A DNA stretch of 64,000 bases, from positions 14,185,501 through 14,249,500 of the forward strand of contig OU862908.1 in the NCBI GenBank assembly GCA_917880885.1. Direction: 5' to 3'. This DNA comes from Limnephilus marmoratus. Its lineage: Eukaryota; Arthropoda; Insecta; Trichoptera; Limnephilidae. Positions 1 to 12,100 of the stretch are shown in pieces. The notes beneath the pieces are model-generated. The model was not told the origin of the DNA. It was given only the letters and a program-made list of their open reading frames with translations, and searched no databases. How positions within the stretch are numbered: position 1 is the first letter of the stretch; each line of letters starts with the position of its first letter. A program made the translations under genes and the position numbers.

Positions 1-123
1 TTCCGTCCAAACAGATAAATAATGTTTATATATTGATCTTGCCTCGAATTTATTGCCTTTGGTCAATCTGATAAGACTACATATTCCATCAGCATTCCTT
101 GAAGATTTCTGATGTGTGTTTAA

Positions 124-454
124 CCACTGGAGCTACGGCGCAGTTTAAAACTTTTTCTCCGATTGCTCGAGATTTTTTGGTAATCATTTAGAATATTTTC
201 CGCCCACATTAAAAAAATTATTCCTCCGAATTTTAATATGGAGACATACAAACCGATTATAGTTCTATATAGCCAATGAATTCACCTATCTTTTGTCTAT
301 TATCACATATTCGTAGGATTTATAAAAAAAATATTATGAAATCGTAAACTTCAACTTAATTACTTGCAAAAAGGGAAAATTTGCCAAAATTGGCAGCAAT
401 TCAATTCAAGGTATTTTAAATAGTGCCATATTGCGGCAAAAAGCGCTCCAGTGG
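124..454. mobile_element. TTAA-flanked MITE, 331 bp
   Basis: The ends are inverted: CCACTGGAGC at the left and GCTCCAGTGG at the right. Both are directly flanked by TTAA (120-123 and 455-458), the target duplication used by piggyBac-type transposons. The interior is AT-rich with no coding capacity, so this is a non-autonomous element. Assignment to the piggyBac group rests only on the TTAA target. Confidence 0.6.
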
Positions 455-1372
455 TTAAGGTTACTTTACAGCAGCACGACTCAGCTGCGTGCATTGTTTT
501 GTACGTAAATCAATCGAAAGCTATAATGTGATAAGTCGTCAATGTAAAACTTTCCCAGATGTTATATCGATTAATATTCTGCAATTTTAAAGTTTGTGAA
601 ATATTTATGTTTTATAATATAGAGATTGTCCTTGTTGCAATATATTTTTTAACATTTTAAGGGTGACGAAGAAGTTGCACGTATGTGTGCGTATTTGCAG
701 CTAATTATTGTAGCTCGAAGAGATTTATATAAAAAAAGAAGTCTGTTTATTTGTAAATCAAATCAATGTACAAGCAATTTAGATTGAGTACTTTATACTA
801 CTCAACATAAGTGTACTTATCCTTTATCTGTTGGTAAAACACCATCACGTTTAGATTTAAGAGTAAAGAAAATGTATCCTATTTATAAATGATGTCATAT
901 TCTGTGTTATTATATACCTACTGTTACGTATTGACCATTCCATATAACGGACATAATATGATCTGAATGCAGTTGGCTGATAAAAACTGTAACAATATAC
1001 AAGCACTGCAGTTAAAATGCTATGTTGATCATTAATTTGGGGTCCAATGTCAATTGTGTTTGAATTCTTTAAAAAAATGCATTCCTTGTTAAACCTTGTC
1101 CTGACACCCATAATTTCCCCTTGTATTTTTCAAATATTCTATTTGTCAGTAAAAAAATATGCTACATAAAAATAATATAACATGCAAATCATTATTAATT
1201 TTTTATATTATTTTAAAATGGTGTTCACTTATGCATTTATTATAATATTAAATTCAGCAGTCAAATAACAAAAGTAAAATGGAATTGCACCAACAATAAA
1301 TGCTCTGCATTTTTTATGCGCAATTTTTAAAGAAGACGTTGAAAATCTTTGTCATGTTAGACCCAGGCTACA
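455..1372. other. AT-rich non-coding stretch
   Basis: I see no gene, RNA or repeat structure here. Open frames are short and without recognisable domains. Confidence 0.5.
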
Positions 1373-1733
1373 CGAGCGGTTCTCCTCCCGCCACGGGAAA
1401 CCGTCTGTAAACCGCAGCAGACACAATTAACTATGAACGTTGTATGACGTATTCTACACGAGCAGTTCACAGGCGGGAGAAATTCAACCTCCGCATGCAG
1501 CGGTTATCAGATAACCGCTATGTTCATACTACACTAGCGGTTTCCCGCGATTGTGTTATTTTGTGCAAGAGGGCGTTGTTGATCGGTCGTGCGAGGTTTC
1601 TCAAGCGGTTTCCCGCAGCAGGAGAACCGCTCGTGTAACCTGGGTGGGAAACCGCCACCCGTGTAGTATGATGGTCTGTGGCAGCTCTCTCGGGCGGTTT
1701 CCCGCGGCGGGAGAACCGCTCGTGTAGCCTTGG
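1373..1733. mobile_element. Inverted-repeat element with repeated ACACGAGCGG motifs
   Basis: The left end carries GGCTACACGAGCGGTTCTCC and the right end its inverse, followed by CCTTGG. Further direct and inverted copies of the GCGGTTTCCCGC / ACCGCTCGTGTA module occur inside (about 1450-1475, 1600-1640, 1690-1725), so the whole can fold into several hairpins. It has no coding capacity. It is most likely a MITE; no clear target duplication was found, so the superfamily is open. Confidence 0.55.
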
Positions 1734-1804
1734 CCTTGCTGTAGTAATATAAATAATCTTTGAATGATTATTTTGAAAATATTTTTTCACAATACTGATG
1801 GGCT

Positions 1805-1930
1805 GTCAGGCCAGGCGCACACAAACAACTTATGTATCGCAATCACAGTTGGGTAACTGACTACATATTTCAAAATCCAAAAAATCCTCCCAATGTCGCC
1901 ATTTGCGTTGTCGCTTGTGTGCGCATGACC
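1805..1930. mobile_element. Short inverted-repeat MITE (GCGCACACAA ends)
   Basis: GGCGCACACAAACAAC near 1814 is mirrored by GTTGTCGCTTGTGTGCGC ending near 1924, giving a ~115-bp hairpin-like unit. It is too small to code. Ends and target duplication are uncertain. Confidence 0.4.
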
Positions 1931-1983
1931 TTAGTTGCATGGAATTTTAAATGGAAAACTGAAAAACTTTCCGACTTAATTAA

Positions 1984-3512
1984 GGGTAAACTTAGAATTA
2001 TTCTAAAAATGCTCATTCATAGATGGCGCTAATTTAATTATTTTCGGAAAAATACTTCTTGCGAGGGCCGCTCGCAAACGAGAGATTTTAGTTGAGATCA
2101 TGAAGACATGTGACCTTCCCCCTTTCTGTAATTTGTCAATAAATAAATCTGATAGTATACTTTTTACACCACACATCTGCCGGATCTGCCCTGATGATGG
2201 ACTCTGCAACGATGTCCGAAACGTTGGCTAAAGAAGGAGGTAGCGCAACACGGCATAACACCCCAAAAACAAATAACGAAAATGCTTTTGGCCGTGAAAA
2301 TCTTAAAACTTATCTGATAGTATACTGTACATCAGAGGTTCCCAAATTTTTTTTCACTTTCAAAATTTTACTGGTTTCGGTGGACACCCTGCTGCTACAT
2401 TTCTACCAATTTATCATTTTTTATCACGTCAACGTAGACCCACGTCGAATGTCCCGTGGACCCCTAGGGGTCGATGGCGCACAAATTACTGGCTGCTTAG
2501 AAAACTTAACTGTATCCCAAATCGAGTAAACAGAAGTTTTGGCTCATTTCGAAAATTTTATATTTGGTTACACTATCTGACTTAGATACTACTTTCACAA
2601 ATGTGTCAATCTAATTTAACTTTGCTATACCAGGCGGTTCATTTAAAATGAATATTTAAATCCTATGCAGAAGAGTCCCATAACGAAGTGCGCTGCAAAC
2701 CTTTGCCTTACTTTACTTTTCTGGACAGGGTCTGGTTATTTCAATGTGTACTCGTTGGTGGTCAATGTACGTCTGGTGCCAAAAATATGGTCACGTGGTT
2801 TGCCACCAGATTTCATGTTAGGGCAAGTCTTTTAATTTAGATGTCTATGATTTTCATACACTGTATGTACAGGCCATGGGCGTAGGCACGGTGGGGTGTT
2901 TGCCCCACCCTGGCTGGTCGATGCATGTCCTCGAGATTTGTCGACCGTGTCGCTTTTTCAAATTTACAGCACTTCATAGGATGGTTTTTTCTTCACCCAT
3001 TCATATTCTTTGTATTCATAGAACCTAAAGCCCCGATGACATTGAGCGAGTTTACAAGCTACTATTTGGGAAATACACTATCTGTTAGTAAACCCGCTCA
3101 GTGTAATCGTATTACTATCTATCTAGCAGATTGTGGACAATCTACGAAAAAAGTCGAAAGGTGTTTAACTTTACACGCTCAAGATGCGCCTACCAACAGC
3201 CGATTTCGTAATTGTCAGAATTAGTTCGCACCGGAGCCGTTATTCTCGCTACTGGGTAGCGTGTGGCAATATAATCGAGGCTTAAACCATGAATATGTTG
3301 TAGAAGTCTACTTTTTTTCAGTACCTGCTCTAGATTTTAATTTTTTGCCCCACCCTAAATCAAAACCTAGCTACGCCCATGGTACAGGCGCAAGCAAGCA
3401 ATATTTATCGTAATATATTGAAGCATAACTTGCATAAAGTGTCTTTTCCTAAAATAATTAAATTAGCGCCATCTATGAACTTGCAGTTTATGAATAATTT
3501 TAAGTTTACCCC
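1984..3512. mobile_element. Non-autonomous DNA transposon with ~65-bp terminal inverted repeats
   Basis: The ends are long imperfect inverted repeats. The left arm (about 1984-2050) and the inverted right arm (about 3447-3512) both begin GGGTAAACTTA and both contain the block CATAGATGGCGCTAATTT. The left flank is TTAA and the right flank is TTAT, so a TTAA target is possible but not proven. The interior holds a separate hAT MITE (2875-3381) and a short hammerhead-like box pair near 2191-2222. No transposase is present. Confidence 0.6.
2875..3381. mobile_element. hAT-type MITE, 507 bp, perfect 8-bp TSD
   Basis: The termini CATGGGCGTAG and CTACGCCCATG are inverted, and the flanks are the identical 8-mer GTACAGGC (2867-2874 and 3382-3389). 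An 8-bp duplication with ends of this kind is characteristic of the hAT superfamily. GGTGGGG / CCCCACC blocks lie just inside each end. It is nested inside the 1984-3512 element. The open frame at 2925-3224 resembles nothing I know. Confidence 0.8.
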
Positions 3513-4557
3513 TTATTTCTAATAAATATATTTTTAACGTTTATGACATAAAGGTATTGTGAAGAAGTTATTTATGTAATACAGTCAGGAACACATAAAA
3601 AATGCCTTTATTGACCAGAATTTTAAAGATTGTACAAATTGGTTATAATGGCTTAAAATCTGTGATGTTTTTATTAGCTACTCTGTTCATGAGGGTGGAC
3701 CAATTATTTCGAATTGTGTGCTTGAGTCATTAAAAATTAATTGTCACACTGTCTGACTATACAGAAAAAAATATTTATCTATTCCATTAAAATAGTTGTG
3801 TGTAATGATCCCACTATTGACTGCCATGATCCCACTATTGATTGGGAATTATTCTAAGAGCTTTTTTCCCAACTTCACAGCACAGGATTTTAAAACATCT
3901 GGGTCATGTATATTTCGAAGGAATTGTTATAATTCAATCAATTTATATTTTTAATTATTCATTATTTCTAATAAAAAAAAAAACAAATTTTGGAAGTTAC
4001 TGTTAGAACGAAACATTGTTCCATTGATTCCAGTTATTCCATCCAGACGACACCAAAGTAGATCAATAATAAACATTAAAAAAGTGTAATAAAAAAATAC
4101 TGTTATCTAACATTTAAGTCATCAATGTTTGTATTATTGTTTTTTAAAAACTTTTTTAATAGCATTTTATGACAATTTTAAACAAGTGTCATTATTGTGT
4201 TCGCAATAGTACAAATATTAGAACAATCATAATTATTTTTTATATTTACTGATTTTATGGCATTTAAAAATATTTTCCCACTTTTTAAAACATTTACGAA
4301 TACCAATGGGAAGTCATTGCTTAAAAAATAAAACTTTTCTGCTTAATTTTATGATTTAGGCAAAGGTTATGAAACGGAAAGATAAAATGGATTGTCCAAA
4401 AAGTTGAAAAACTCGATTTACTAAAAATCTGCTGATAAAACAGTCATGGAGTACTCGGTTGACGCCTTGTCAATGTCATTACCAGCCTTAGTACAAAATC
4501 ACACTTTATCCAGGAATCCCATTGTAATAATTTATTGGTTCGTTTACGCTAGACGTA
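3513..4557. other. AT-rich non-coding stretch
   Basis: No gene or repeat is recognised. 'Gatcccactattg' is directly repeated near 3805-3840, and homopolymer runs are frequent. Confidence 0.5.
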
Positions 4558-4947
4558 TACAAGGTGTCCGGAAACTCGTAGTACAAGCGGGAAACTGGAG
4601 ACTCCACATCACATTTGGAGTCGATTTTGTGGTATAACTTTTTTTGATTTGAGCTTTCGTTTTCGAGTAAATCGGGTCCGAAGTTGGATTTTTTTTGGTT
4701 AAATTTGAAAAAATTGTTCACTAGGGGGTTCATTTCAGCTATGTAATGTCTTATAAAATGCATCGAAGGGTAAACCTGGCTCAAAAGTTTTTTTAACCCT
4801 TTAGTTGCCGAAAAAATGGAAAAATAGAAAAAAAATAATATTAAAATCGAAATGCTGAGATTGAAATAAAATTTTTTTTTTGGGTTCTCTACGTGATGTA
4901 GATTCACCAGTTTCCCGCTTGTACTACGAGTTTCCGGACACGTTGTA
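4558..4947. mobile_element. TA-flanked MITE, copy 1 (GTGTCCGGAAACTCG arms)
   Basis: Both ends carry the arm GTGTCCGGAAACTCGTAG continuing into TACAAGCGGGAAACTGG, in inverted orientation. The flanking TA dinucleotides fit a Tc1/mariner-type target. A second copy with the same arms and the same interior lies at 35214-35598. It has no coding capacity. Confidence 0.7.
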
Positions 4948-5589
4948 TATTTTTTAAACTGTAATGTAGTGAAATTCTTTTATAAGGATTTCCAATGGAC
5001 TGGGAAAAAAAACTTTTCATGTTATAAAACCTTAAATGCAGGGTAGATTTACACCATTTTAAATTTGAATACAGTAAGAACTTGGAAAAAACTTGTGGTT
5101 TTCACTGTGTAGAAAATAAACATTCGTTGTGACATCATATTATATGAATTTCATATACCGCAAAAATGTGACCATGCAGCTTGTCATAATGTTACCCATT
5201 GTTTTAAATTGTGCCCCTCTGCTCTTACAAGAATAATATGTATGTCCACCCGCAGATAACTTATTTACTCCTGGGAACATTTTTGTTTTAGTATTTAGTA
5301 AACAAACTGGAAAAAAACTTTTAGACTGTTGTGCCATTTTTTTCAAGGAAACATTTCCATTTTAAAAAGAAAACCTGGAATATTTTAATAACATTGTATA
5401 TTTTTGTGTACCCATTCTGAATGAATAAATAATACTTATAAAAAATGGTATTTTTAATTAACCCTTTGAACAGTACGAGACTGGCCTAATGATGTTGTAT
5501 GGAATCAAATACATTTGTTAGAGCATGATTGGAATGTCCTAAAACATTTTTTGCATTTTCCCTAATGCAGTGACTTTTAGAGACCTTTT

Positions 5590-5745
5590 TTTTAAAAAAG
5601 AAAGACAAACATTCCCGGGTTACGAATAACCCAACAATGTTTGTGTCGTGATGGAGGACTAAGCCACCCGAGGAATCGAACACGCGACGCCCAGGTGGGA
5701 CCCAAACGCGATGCCCACTCAGCCACTGACTGGTCGCTTTACTTT
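5590..5745 (-). repeat. tRNA-derived SINE-like head
   Basis: On the minus strand TGGCTGAGTGGGCA (5712-5725) resembles a pol III A box, and GTTCGATTCC (5672-5681) matches a B box about 30 nt downstream, the spacing of a tRNA gene. The segment does not fold as a complete functional tRNA, and an unrelated tail follows (to about 5590). This fits a SINE or a tRNA relic. The stretch from 4948 to here has nothing else I recognise. Confidence 0.5.
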
Positions 5746-6092
5746 TAAACAACATATATCTACAATTTTGAATGGTTTTACAGAGGCTGCCTACATGCCA
5801 ACTCTACCTTACTCGCATAAAAATACAAACTAGTAGTTGTGTGAGTAGCAGACCTCGCGTCTAAAAAAGAATATTTCTAATTTAATAAATTTCCTACACT
5901 TTTTTTTTTTTGAGGGCCGAAGCAAAAATGCTGTTACCGGCCATGAGGGTTGAGAAATGGCAAGCACCAGTTGTTTTGGGGGTAATCAAGGGGTAATACA
6001 TGAAAAATTCATGACCCATAAATTCAATTGGAACCAGGAGCACACCACTTTACATTTGAGTAGATGAAACAAGAAGATATTTATATGGTGAC

Positions 6093-6098
6093 TTTATT
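6093..6098 (-). terminator. Poly(A) signal of the SRRM1 gene
   Basis: AATAAA on the minus strand lies about 100 nt downstream of the SRRM1 stop codon, where a cleavage and polyadenylation signal is expected. Confidence 0.55.
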
Positions 6099-6199
6099 CA
6101 ATTATTGACACAACTACATACAAACAGTTCAAGACAAAATAAAAGTAACACGTGAGAGAACAGTTCATGTCACAGTGGAAACTAGATGAAGAATGTAGA

Positions 6200-9100
6200 C
6201 TACTCGGAGGTGGACTGACTGGCCTGGCGCTTCATGGACTTCAAGGCCCTCTCACGCAGCTTCTTCTCCAAGTCCTCATTGTTAGCCTTGCCACTCTCCT
6301 CCGGCTCACTCTCGGAGCTGGATTTCTTAGATTTGGATGTTTTCTTGTGTTTCTTATGCTTCTTATGTTTTTTAGAATGTTTCTTGTGTTTTTTTGCATG
6401 TTTCTTTGACTTTTTTGGCTCATCGCTGTCCGAGTCCGAAGAACCGGATTCTTTTTTATCCTTTTTAGATTTCTTCTTAGATAATTTATCACTGTCTGAT
6501 GAGGATTCATCCTTTTCACGCTTTTTGGATTTCTTCTCACCTTCACCCTTTTTTGGTGTTTCTTCCGCTGGGGAATCTTTAGGAGCGGGGGAAGACGTTT
6601 TTGTCTTAACATTTTTTCCATCACTCTCTAGAGGTTTGCCTTTCGAAGCTTTGACTTTCTCAGGAGCGGGTGACCTGTCTTTTGTCCTGGAAACACTGCG
6701 CAAGTCTTTAGACTTTCTTGCTTTCTTGACTTCTGGCTCTGAGCTGTCACTGGATCTGGAGCGGGAAACTTTGCTCTTGTCAGTTTTGGAGGATTTTTCA
6801 ACTTCGCTGTTGGAACTAGGCAGAGAATAAATTTTGGGAACAACTTCAACATCCGGACTAGATTCCACCTTCTTGGATCGAGAGCTCTCTTTCCCTTTCT
6901 TGCCTTTGAGCCGATCTGGAGAGCTGCTCTTCAATTTAGACTTCTTGGAATCCTTAACAGCTTTATTTTCATCTGAACTATGGGAATCATCTTGTTTAGA
7001 TTTATTTTTAGATTTGCTTTGCTTAGATTTAACTTCTTCATCAGAACTGCTATCATCAGAGCTAGATGACCGACTTCTTTTCACTTTTTTGATTTTTTTT
7101 ACGGTTTTTTTACGAGCAACTTTCTTTGTCTTTTTCTTTTTATCGTCATTAGAATCACTAGTGGAAGAGAGTTCCGAATCACTTTCGCTGGATGAGGATG
7201 ATTTCTTAGGTTTCTTTGACCGCTTGGTGTGAGTTCGATCTTTTCGTTTAGGTTTGATTTTAGCCTTCGATTTTGCCACTCCACTTTCATCTTCTGAACT
7301 TCCGGAATCAGAACCGGACTCGGTTTTTTTCTTATTTTTAGGAATAACGGACTTTTCATCGGAATGCTTAGACTCGTCATTTTTATCAGACTCTGACTTT
7401 TCAACATTATCTTTGAGTGCCTCCAGTTCGTGCTTCTTGAGGAATGGGGAAGGAGTTCGAGAGAGGCTGCGAGAATACCGTTTGGAACCTTCTGATTTGT
7501 CTCCATCCCCTTTAGGTTTCAACTCATCGTCTGAATACAGGGATGTGGGTTTAGAAATGGATTTGTTCACCTCCACCGATTTTGAAATGTTTACTCTTTC
7601 CTTGGAAGAACTCCGGCTGGAGCTCCTGGAGTGGCGGCTCTTTTTGGGTCGACTGTCTCGATCCTTAGAAACTTTACGATCTTCAGAAATACGTAAATCT
7701 CGTGATCCGCGAACATCTCGAGAACCTGCAAATGTGAACATTAATAATTATCAATAGAATAAAACATGATTGGAAGGGAAGGATATTTGGGTAATGCATA
7801 TGACATAATGGTGTAAAAATAATTACTTTTCCTGTCTCGACTGAGGCGGCGTTCTCGACTGGCACGACGATCCCTACTGGGGCGCAGATCCCGGCTGCCG
7901 CGGCGTTCCCTTTCACGTTCGCGTTCCCTCTCACGATCCCGGTCTCGCGAGCGCCGGTCCTTGGACCTGCAAACACACCACTAATTAGTCAACAATCACT
8001 ACGGACTACACAACATTCATCATGAACTAAAGACAAATAGATACCTATCCGGTGATCTTCTTGTTCCTCTTGATCTACTCCTAGACTTGCGTCGCTCTCG
8101 TTCTCTCCTCTCCAATGATCTTCTTCTCTCTCTGGACCTGTAACGGGGAATACTAATAAATACTAACACATTTTAACAATAATCTTTAGCTTACTATGAA
8201 ATATACGTATGCAATGAGAGTTTAGTTCACCTTCTTTCCCTATCGCGTCGCCTCCTCTCCCTCTCCCTGTCTCGCTCGCGCTCCTTCTCGCGCTCCCTCT
8301 CTATCTCCCGGCGCCTGCGGTCACGGTCCCTCTCCCGCTCTCTCTCGCGCTCTCTCTCTCGCTCGCGTTCCCTCTCGCGCTCCCGGTCCCTGTCCCGGTC
8401 CACCGAGCGCCTGCTCCCCCTTCGGCTGCTGCAACAGTAAAAAAAAAACAATTATTTTTTTTTGTAGCTATTATTGTCAAAAGTCACCTCGAGGGTGCTC
8501 AAAGAGCAATCAAAGTCTAAGATTGGTACAGAATGACTTTAGCCAGACATCGTGCAGGAAAATGTGGTTGGTACAGAATGACCACAGCTAGCCATCAAGC
8601 ACACAGAATGACCAAAGCCAGACAACCTTTAGGAAGACGGGATAAGTACAGAATGATCACAGCCAGACACCATGCAGGAAGACGGGAAAGGTACAGAATG
8701 ATCACAGTCAGACAACATTCAGGAAGACGGGATAAATACAGAATGATCACAGCCAGACACCATGCAGGAAGACGGGATAGGTACAGAATGACCACAGCCA
8801 GACACCATTCAGGAAGACAGGATAAGTACAGAATGATCACATGCAGGAAGACAGGTTAGGTACAGAATGACGACCAGTCAGACAAAATGAAGAAAGACGG
8901 GGTTGGTACAGAATGACCACATCCAGACAACATACAGGAAGACGGGGATGGTACAGAATTACCATAGTCATAATAGTGACACCATGCGGGAAGACTCTGA
9001 TGGTACGCAATGATGAAAATAGTTTAAAGAAAGAAGACGAGAAAAGAGAAGAATTAGTTACCTCTCCCGGCGTGATCGGCGGTGTGGACTGGGGCTGGCG

Positions 9101-12100
9101 GAGGAATCCTTATTGTTGCGGTAGTGCCTCTTCTTCTGGATGGACGTCGAGGACTTTCGTATTTCTGAACCATCCTTGCGGCTGCGTCCTAATCATGATT
9201 AATAATAAAATAAGACAGTTAAAGTTTACCAAATGGGGACTTCATGATATAAAACAAGTGGTACAAATTTGTTGAGGGTGTCTGTGTTCCCAAAGTAGGG
9301 TCAAATTTTAAGTATAAAATAAAGAGAGGCAAAATGTTACCCAACATCAAGGCAAAAAAATGAATTATTGGATTTCTGGCACAGAAAACTGTTTTTAGTA
9401 TTTACCTAGCACGAAAAGCACAAAAAAAACTAACCTTGATGGTTAAACACACAAAGACGAAAAATGTTTAAATATCGACTAAGAGTTGTAAATTGGTGAC
9501 GACAGTTATTTTTTCAAATTGGTATTGATCTCACATCTAGGGATTAATTATGTAGCTGTTAACCCGGCCTGTGCCGCTTGTGCGCCGGCGCACAAAAATG
9601 AAAAATCAAAATTTTTACGCAATTTTGACCCTTATGTATAAAGAAAGTGTATGAAAAACACGGTCAGAATCGCTAGCTCTATTATCGCCCTTTACCATAG
9701 AAAAAGCCGCAATGCAGCCGGTCACTCCGAATAATTTATATGAAATTTTTCGTCGGGCGGGATGTGCGCAGGTCTTGCGCATGCGCGAAAAAAAAATATT
9801 TTCATCTTCGATTTTTACCCTTCTATGTACAAAATTTGAATAAGAACACGGTCAGAAATGCTAGCGCCAACATTCTCTATGAGATGGGTAAAAATTTCAT
9901 TCACCTTGCAACATTAGAAAATTTTAAAATAATTTTTATCTGTGGGCATCTCGAACTGTCATTTTGGCGGCCGCGTCAAAATGCCGATGCGTGACCTCGA
10001 ATAAAACATCATAAAACCTATCAATTTACGTAATTACGCAAGTAATATTATTTTGATAAATAGTTTATTGTTCTAGGAATGTGTTGTCAATAAAATATAC
10101 GATAGGTTAAATTTAATCCACAAAACATTCAATTGAAGATCGTGAAATTTCGGTGTTGTTCTGGTAAAAAGCCTGGCCCTCAGGGGGTTAAGTCCATTGC
10201 ACCAATAGGAACTACTTTTGAACATCTATAGAGATAAGTTGTAAGAGTTTGTACCGCTCTTGCTGGAATCAGAACTGGAGGCACGGCGCGGGGGACGGCG
10301 CGGCGAGGCAGCTCGGGAAGATGAGGAGGAACTGGAGCTGCTGGAGCCGCGCTTCTCTTTGCCATTCTTGGCTTTTACCACCTCCGGAGATACTGTTTTA
10401 TCTTTGCCGGCCCTGCGGTAGAACATTTATATACAATCAGTGGGTATTCAAAAATGGACCAATATTTTGGGCAGCACTTGCATATTGACTAGACTATACC
10501 CTTATTCAGGAGAGCATTGTAACGTCTCTTTCTATTACATGCATCAGTTTATGGGAAAGAAAGAGAAATAATTAGAGTGTGGCTCCCGTTGCACGGGAAT
10601 ACTTGCGATTAAGAATGGATTGTATTTAACCACGCAAGAAATTGATAGTAAATTAATATTCTGACTAAATAATATTTGGGCATTAACAGTCGATTATTTA
10701 GAGGAAGAACAATTTTGTGGCCTATGATGTGGAATTGGAAAGTACGTCTCAGATAGTTTCAGTCTTGTGCACATAAACAAATAATAAAGAAGTTTGTTGA
10801 CTTGTAACATACCTTGATGGGGATTTATCGGGGGACTTATCTTTAGTGGATGATTCAGTGCCATCTTTGGCAGCGCCGGCCATGTTGAGCAACTTGTTCT
10901 GCAGCCGTGACAAGGAGCCCCCCTTATCATCACCGCTCTTGTCCCCGTTATTTTTTTCAGCTTTGTCACCATCACCGTTCTTGCCTTCGCCTGATTCTTC
11001 CGGAGTTTTATTACCATTTTCTGAAACAAATTAAACGTGTTAATTCTATGCAGAAAAGAGAGCAACGGGAATAATATGAAATTACGAAAATAAATAAAGA
11101 TGACATACTCATTGGCTTCTCACCTTTCTTAGAGGATTTGTCTTTGATTAGATGCTTCGGTAACTCAGTAACCAGCCCGGGTGGACTGAGCTGACCATCC
11201 TTCTTCTCCACTTTGGATGGACTCTTGCTCCGGGAATCTCTGCGACCTCGAGACCTAGATCTGGAGGGCAAATGGTTTGAGAATGGATTCTGACAGGCAG
11301 AAGGTATATATCCGATGAAGAAAAGGACTAACCTGCGGTGAGTGGAGCGATGGTCTCGAGATCGGGAGCGGCTGCGGTGGTGGCGGCGACTGCCCCCTCC
11401 CCCTTTGCTGCGGCTTTCTTCCTCTTCCTAAATGCATCATAAATGTTGATGACATTACACAAATTTAAAGGTGAATTCAGTATTTGGTATTTCGACCCTG
11501 TGGAACACAAAGGTTCTAAATCTACCAAAATGCTAAAATTATTTTTTGATGGAAATCAATGCTTCTTCCTCCATTCTTAAACCGGTCAAAGGCCGGAGAG
11601 GCGCCGGCGCGCGCGTCGTATGCGCATGCGCGAGAAAATAATTCAAATATTTGAATATTTTCGACAAAAAACTTTTGGTCTGCGATTTTGGCCCTTCTAT
11701 GTATATAATTTGTATGAAGAACAGTGTCAGAATCGCTTGCGCCAACATTACTCTATGAGACACCTAAAAGTTTCATTCACCTTGCAACCCCTGAGTATTT
11801 TTAAAACGATTTCTTCTATGACATTGACCTGTCAGAATTTGCCGCGAATTTAACCGTCGCAACTAATGCGTGTTCCGCGACTAAAACATCGTAAAACCTA
11901 TTAATTTACCTAATAAATGCAAGTAATGTTGTTTTGGTAGATAGTTTATTGTGTTGTGAACGTGTTTCAGTGAATAAAATATACAATAGCTCAAAATTAA
12001 TCAACAAAACATTCAATTCAAAATGGTGCTTTTTTAGTGTTTTTCGTGAATTTTCGTGAAATGGCCTGGCCTTTGACCGGTTAAGGCACACTTGTCACAA

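Noticed and set aside
2194..2529. 111-codon plus-strand frame
   Set aside because: It lies in a non-autonomous transposon, has no domain, and does not continue into any spliced gene model.
5650..5745. Functional tRNA gene
   Set aside because: A and B boxes are present but no full cloverleaf or anticodon arm could be made, so it was kept only as a SINE-like head.
6234..7757. Long plus-strand open frames opposite the last SRRM1 exon
   Set aside because: They are antisense shadows of the Ser/Lys/Glu-rich coding sequence, giving Leu/Phe/Ser-rich translations without motifs.
8533..8859. Open frames on both strands with a repeated 15-residue unit
   Set aside because: They result from the 45-bp minisatellite, have no independent coding signal, and lie in an intron.
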